NCBI GenBank assembly: GCA_021295935.1 | Contig: JAGWBL010000019.1 | Coordinates: 1-10,997 of the forward strand | Length of the DNA stretch: 10,997 nt | Reading direction: 5' to 3' | Source: Pseudomonadales bacterium | GTDB taxonomy: Bacteria > Pseudomonadota > Gammaproteobacteria > Pseudomonadales > Azotimanducaceae | Part shown: in pieces, positions 7,571-10,997 of the stretch | Layout: every line of letters begins with the position of its first letter | Numbering within the stretch: position 1 is the stretch's first letter | Translations under genes and position numbers: made by a program | The notes under the pieces: generated by a model | The model's input: only the letters and a program-made list of their open reading frames with translations | Databases searched by the model: none | What the model was told of the DNA's origin: nothing

Positions 7571-8590
7571 ATGCCAACCTATGCGAAGCAGAAAGACGCC
7601 TATCCGATCGTTCATCTGGAAGAGACGGATGTCGATCTGCCGTCCAATCCGAACAGCCGGCTCCGCTACGTCTACTTCAAGCAGATAGCTAAGGGAGGCA
7701 AGTGCAACATCCAGTCGTGCAAGGATCTCCATCTTCGTCGTGTGATCTGCTACAAGACTCTTCGACCGGAATTGGCGAAGGACCCTGCCGAACGGAAGCG
7801 CTTCATTCGGGAGGCGAGAGTCACGGCGATGCTCCAGCACCCGAACACGATCCCGACCTACGAACTGGGTCGCGACGCCTCCGGCAACTACTACTTCACC
7901 ATGAAGCTCGTTTACGGCGCGACGTTACGGGAGCTGTTGGAGGGCGAGGGGGAATTCATCTACCCCGCTCACGGTCGTGCGTTGCCGAACCTCATCCGAA
8001 TCGTGGAACAGGTCGCCCATGCGCTTCACTACGCACATCAGCACGGAGTGGTGCATCGCGACATCAAGCCGGAAAACGTGCTGATTGGCCCGTTCTCGGA
8101 AGTTCTGGTCCTCGACTGGGGCATGGCAAAGGTGGAAGGAGAGTCCACGGAGGAGAGTCCGTCGGCACCCGTCCAGCCGATGTCCGCCACGGAGAGGAAA
8201 GCTGCGGGTGACGATCTTGGACTGACCATGGCAAATCCGCTTCAGGGCTCGCCTCCATATTTGTCTCCCGAGCAACTCGTGCTCCGGAACACCGTGGATC
8301 TACGCTCTGACATCTACAGTCTTGGGGCCATCTTGTACGAGGTGTTGACCAAGGACCGGATGATTCCCGGCGAGACGGTGTCGGAGGTGCTGGACTACAT
8401 TCGCAACCAGGTCGTGCCTCGACCGTCCGACCGGGTGGAGGGCAGGGATGTTCCGGAGGTGCTCGAGCAGGTCTGCCTCAAGTGCGTAGCGCGCGATCCC
8501 GACGATCGCTACTCCTCAATGGACCAGGTCATCAATGAACTCATCAGCTGGCAGAAGTCGACGTTGCGTGGATGGGAGGCAGCCGCGTAA
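7571..8590 (+). CDS. Cytoplasmic serine/threonine protein kinase (PknB-like, DWG type)
   Basis: The 339-aa product is essentially one Hanks-type kinase domain with no membrane helix and no sensor domain. The glycine-rich loop is degenerate: IAKGGKCNIQSCKD (39-52) keeps only one Gly pair. The ATP-anchoring Lys62 (YKTL) and the pairing Glu81 (FIREARVT) are present. The catalytic loop HRDIKPEN (162-169) gives Asp164, Lys166 and Asn169. Magnesium-binding Asp182 lies in DWG (182-184) instead of DFG, a variant I know from planctomycete and some other bacterial kinases. A long activation segment rich in Ser, Thr and Pro (about 186-225) ends in SPE (232-234), and the helix-F Asp247 lies in SDIYS. All residues needed for phosphotransfer are there, so it is probably active. 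Substrates are unknown. It has its own ribosome-binding site and is about 140 bp downstream of the esterase on the same strand, so joint transcription is possible but unproven. Confidence 0.95.
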   Translation: MPTYAKQKDAYPIVHLEETDVDLPSNPNSRLRYVYFKQIAKGGKCNIQSCKDLHLRRVICYKTLRPELAKDPAERKRFIREARVTAMLQHPNTIPTYELGRDASGNYYFTMKLVYGATLRELLEGEGEFIYPAHGRALPNLIRIVEQVAHALHYAHQHGVVHRDIKPENVLIGPFSEVLVLDWGMAKVEGESTEESPSAPVQPMSATERKAAGDDLGLTMANPLQGSPPYLSPEQLVLRNTVDLRSDIYSLGAILYEVLTKDRMIPGETVSEVLDYIRNQVVPRPSDRVEGRDVPEVLEQVCLKCVARDPDDRYSSMDQVINELISWQKSTLRGWEAAA

Positions 8591-9142
8591 CTCCAAGCTG
8601 CGTGGATCTGTTCCGCCCATGCCAGTGGTTGCGCCAAGCGCACGGACCTCGGAATTGCCTTGATTGGGATCGACCCGTCTCGGCTGATGCTTCGGTCGAG
8701 GATCTTCATTCGGCCAACGCGGCATTTGGCGGCCGTAACTTGAAGTGGTGGAAGGTGCCTGACATCGACAGCTTGAGTCTTTAAGATATTGAATAATATA
8801 TCTTTTGACTATGCAGATGCACCACGGATGATGTGCCTGGGAACGCCGTGGCGGTGCGGTCAGCGCAGTTCTCGGGGCAGTTCCGAAGTGGGGATCGTCA
8901 GCCGTTGGAGATCGGTGTGTTCCTTGGTGGAGCAATTGATCGGGTCAAGGATCAGTCTGCCGTTCGGAACGCGCTCGGGCGAACTTGCCAGAGCGCTGGC
9001 TGGATGGGATGGCTGGAGCAAGCATGTCTTCCTGCAGCACGGGCATTGAGGTTGCGGGTACGCAATCTCGCGTATCGGGGACGCTCCACGGAGATGATCT
9101 TCGTGGGAGTTCCGACCCTCTTCTCCCGGTTCGGGAAACCGT
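8591..9142. other. Gene-free region
   Basis: In these 552 bases I find no frame with a start, ribosome-binding site and convincing translation on either strand. One minus-strand frame gives a peptide with a CPCCRKTC cluster (about 9018-9041), but it has no start codon and stops soon. The only notable structure is the AT-rich inverted repeat near 8783-8804. The region may be decayed coding DNA. Confidence 0.5.
8783..8806 (+). repeat. AT-rich inverted repeat with T run
   Basis: AAGATAT (8783-8789) and ATATCTT (8798-8804) can form a seven-base-pair stem with an eight-base loop, and the plus strand continues into four T residues (8803-8806). It is conspicuously AT-rich against its surroundings. 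It lies about 190 bp after the kinase stop, so it could be a weak terminator or an AT-rich promoter or binding site. Confidence 0.35.
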
Positions 9143-9736
9143 TCAATTGAACGCGTGCAGTTTGACCAATCCGTTCTTCCCCGTGATCTTGCAGCAGGGA
9201 GACTTGCCTAACAGATACGAGATCAACTCGACTGCCTTCCCACTCGCCTCGATGCTCTTGTCGACCGCGTCCGTGATCGGTCTCTAGACGACCTCTTCCT
9301 TGTCCTCGAGATCTCGCCGGAGTTCGCCGCGTTCTGTCCGCGTTGCCAGCATGTCAAGGATCGGGGTGATTTCGCTGCACCAGGCTCGCGAGCGGGCAAC
9401 CGAGTACCACCGTTGTCCGAAGTCCAGCGCCCCGGAAATGCGTGAACGCTTGAGGGCCTGATGTCGGTTCTTGGACGGGATGCTTGCGGGACCATTGCCC
9501 ATCGGTTCGGTGTGGATGGGCAAGTTCCGGACACCTCCGTGCGCTCCGTGTTGGTCAGGCTGGAATTCGATGATTGGCTCGTGGCGTGCGCAATTGTCGC
9601 GGGCATCCCGGAAACGAACGGCTTTCCGGGCGGCGCTGCTGATGCTCCGATGTTCCTGAGTTGGTTGCTTCTGGAAGCGCTCTGCCGCGCCCGCTCTCTC
9701 GATACTCTGATATCTGGCAAGTTGAGAGTTGAGCAA
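9143..9736 (-). pseudogene. Doubtful or broken reading frame with internal TAG
   Basis: On the minus strand a frame runs from a TTG at 9736 to a TAG at 9284-9286 (150 codons). It then stays open for another 46 codons to a TGA at 9143-9145. The better part looks protein-like: FGQRWYSVARSRAWCSEITP, then DMLATRTERGELRRDLED just before the TAG, and AVELISYLLGKSPCCKITGK after it. Third positions are GC-rich on both sides of the TAG, which suggests one gene broken by a nonsense change. The TTG start has no ribosome-binding site, so the true start may be lost. It begins 66 bp after the methyltransferase stop on the same strand. I do not recognise the family. The opposite strand is also open over 9461-9955, so coding status is uncertain. 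Confidence 0.3.
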
Positions 9737-9802
9737 GCTGGATTGCGGGTCCGAACTCCCAGGCCTTGCCGGCCTCCACGGGCTTTGGCGCTGGTGCCTC
9801 GC

Positions 9803-10621
9803 CTAGATGTTGAGAATCAAGAGCTCCCTCGACTTCGAACCATTGGACATGGAGTAGGTCCAAGTCGGAACCACGATATCGAATCTCTCGTAGAGCGCAC
9901 GTATTCGCGGATGATCGTTGTAGCTCAGAATCCATCCAGATCTGGAGGAAATTAACTCGCGGAACTCCTCGTGATCGAATTCGTGCATGTCTCCGCGTTG
10001 TCCGTACAGCCTCTCGCCGTTGGCGTAAGGAGGATCCAAGTACGCAAATGCATCGGGGTGCAGGTCGAGGGCATCCTTGTAGTCACGGCACTGCACTTCC
10101 AGGCCGTTGCCTGCGAACCTGCACAGTCGGTCGATAGCGGAGCGTGTGAATCGAGGATGGTCTGGCGACATCCCTCCTGAGAGGGTTGTCCCGGAGAAGG
10201 AGCAGCGGTTTAGAACGAAGAACACCGCTGCCCGCTCGAGGCTGCTCTGAAGTCGGCCGAACGTCTCTTGCAACGCGTAGAAGGAAGACTTCGGAAGCGG
10301 GAAGTAGCTGGCAACCCGCGCTGCAAGTGCGCTAGGGTCGGTAAGCGCGTTCTGCCAGAAGTTCACCAGCGGCTCGAAGGCGTCCGATCCGAACACGGTG
10401 ACTCCATCTCTCGCGCACGCAAGTTCCAGGCTGCCTCCACCGAGGAACGGGGAAACAAGCGTGTCGGTTCCGGCGGGAATGTAGGAACGGATCTTGGCCG
10501 TCGCGAACGACTTCCCGCCGGGGTATCGAAGAGGAGACTTCGCGTAGGGAGCTGCTCTGTCAAGCCGACTGGAACGGAACGCCGGTTTGGTTGAAGCGTC
10601 GTTGGCGGAGAGGGTGTTCAT
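9803..10621 (-). CDS. DNA adenine N6-methyltransferase, D12 class (Dam-like)
   Basis: The 272-aa product transfers a methyl group from S-adenosylmethionine to adenine in DNA. D12/Dam-family motifs appear in the usual order: LRYPGGKS (31-38), the AdoMet-binding SPFLGGGSLEL (57-67), FVLNRCSFSG (135-144), CRDYKDAL (178-185), the catalytic DPPY (196-199), LSYND (232-236) and SRELLILN (264-271). The length is normal. The first 28 residues, before the family core, are polar and probably unstructured. The ATG at 10621 is the only Met in that stretch. No Shine-Dalgarno is visible, and a perfect palindrome occupies the space just upstream. No restriction endonuclease gene is seen in the window, so it may be solitary or its partner may lie beyond the right end. 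The target sequence cannot be read from the protein; GATC is only a family-based guess. The neighbouring remnant-rich DNA suggests an acquired gene. Confidence 0.93.
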   Translation of the reverse strand: MNTLSANDASTKPAFRSSRLDRAAPYAKSPLRYPGGKSFATAKIRSYIPAGTDTLVSPFLGGGSLELACARDGVTVFGSDAFEPLVNFWQNALTDPSALAARVASYFPLPKSSFYALQETFGRLQSSLERAAVFFVLNRCSFSGTTLSGGMSPDHPRFTRSAIDRLCRFAGNGLEVQCRDYKDALDLHPDAFAYLDPPYANGERLYGQRGDMHEFDHEEFRELISSRSGWILSYNDHPRIRALYERFDIVVPTWTYSMSNGSKSRELLILNI

Positions 10622-10628
10622 CGAGGCG

Positions 10629-10652
10629 CGTCTGTTAGGATCCTAACAGACG
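10629..10652. promoter_or_regulatory. Perfect 24-bp palindrome before the methyltransferase gene
   Basis: CGTCTGTTAGGA (10629-10640) is followed directly by its exact reverse complement (10641-10652), with no spacer. The centre is GGATCC, which contains GATC. The palindrome ends seven bases before the methyltransferase ATG and covers the place where a ribosome-binding site or -10 element would be. It is a likely operator for a dimeric regulator and, if the enzyme methylates GATC, a possible self-regulating methylation site. In mRNA it could also fold into a hairpin. A binding factor is not identifiable here. Confidence 0.6.
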
Positions 10653-10997
10653 AAGTGCGTGTTGCGAGCCTCCACCAGGGGGGATGGCTGCGAATCCGAC
10701 GGAACTGCGCAGAGACGATGAGGCTGGCGAGACCCTTGGGACTCAGGCCGCTGCTCAACCCTTCGCGGCATCGGGCCAGCGGCCAGTCTCATTCAAGTCA
10801 ATCGATCGCTTGGGAAGCGCGTTAGCGGATTCGCACTCGCCATCGATGCAGAGTCGGGTTTCCTGTCGCCCAACCGAGGGCTGCCTGTGGCCGGAGTTCG
10901 TAGGGGCTCGCTCGTGCCCGGCAAGCGGCGCCATGTTGCGATCTCTCAGTTGTGTCTGCTAGCGGGATTGAGTCGTCCTGCTGTTGCTCGGCCTGCA
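10653..10997. other. Region without a convincing gene
   Basis: This should contain the methyltransferase promoter, but no clear -35/-10 pair is visible. A minus-strand ATG frame of 59 codons (10934-10755) reads acceptably (for example RLCIDGECESANALPKRSID) but has no ribosome-binding site or recognisable family. A plus-strand frame of 92 codons (10684-10962) is equally unsupported. I call neither. Confidence 0.4.

Noticed and set aside
9207..9215. CCTAACAGA, identical to part of the half-site of the palindrome before the methyltransferase gene
   Set aside because: A nine-base match in 11 kb is not unlikely by chance, it has no dyad partner, and it lies inside a coding-like frame.
9764..9778. 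Short inverted repeat AGGCC/GGCCT downstream of the methyltransferase gene as a terminator
   Set aside because: The stem is only five base pairs and no U-tract follows.
9461..9955. A 164-codon plus-strand frame with fairly good codon use
   Set aside because: It runs about 150 bases into the methyltransferase gene on the opposite strand, has no ribosome-binding site and matches no family I know.
1..10997. CRISPR arrays, tRNA or rRNA genes and complete insertion sequences
   Set aside because: I saw no regularly spaced repeats, no cloverleaf candidate and no transposase motif or paired terminal repeats.

Overview
The window is GC-rich (about 60% by eye) bacterial chromosomal DNA. It holds one four-gene operon on the minus strand, two independent genes on the plus strand, a minus-strand adenine methyltransferase, and several stretches with only gene remnants or nothing I can recognise. 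The inner-membrane proton-motor genes point to a bacterium with two membranes. The Ser/Thr kinase with DWG in place of DFG, next to SUMF1-type and type-B esterase genes, would fit Planctomycetota or another lineage rich in such kinases. This is inference; no rRNA or other taxonomic marker is present.

Layout. Positions 1-731 hold no intact gene, only a 111-codon open frame (184-519, minus) that looks like the tail of a decayed gene. Positions 5570 down to 732 (minus) form a tightly packed operon. In transcription order it encodes an ExbB/TolQ/MotA-family proton-channel subunit with five extra N-terminal helices, a small single-helix ExbD/MotB-like protein, a larger ExbD/MotB-like protein with a Gly/Ser-rich linker and a second helix, and a membrane-anchored protein with two SUMF1/FGE-like domains lacking catalytic cysteines. 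The second and third genes, and the third and fourth, are joined by identical GTGA stop/start overlaps. A 251-bp divergent intergenic region separates this operon from a secreted type-B carboxylesterase (5822-7432, plus). A cytoplasmic Ser/Thr kinase follows (7571-8590, plus). Positions 8591-9142 show no gene but include an AT-rich inverted repeat. Positions 9143-9736 (minus) hold a doubtful or broken reading frame with an internal TAG. A D12-class DNA adenine methyltransferase follows (9803-10621, minus), with a perfect 24-bp palindrome centred on GGATCC seven bases before its start codon. The last 345 bp contain nothing convincing.

How the genes may work together. The operon has the parts of a proton-motive-force-driven motor: a channel ring, two unlike plug/rotor subunits of which only one carries an Asp at the start of its membrane helix, and a periplasmic SUMF1-fold partner. 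The closest described parallel I know is the Bacteroidota gliding/type IX secretion set, where the motor proteins GldL and GldM are encoded with SUMF1-fold GldK/GldJ. The proteins here are laid out differently and may be an analogous, undescribed envelope machine. The esterase, kinase and methyltransferase are probably separate units. The methyltransferase in a remnant-rich area with its own palindrome suggests an accessory or mobile origin.
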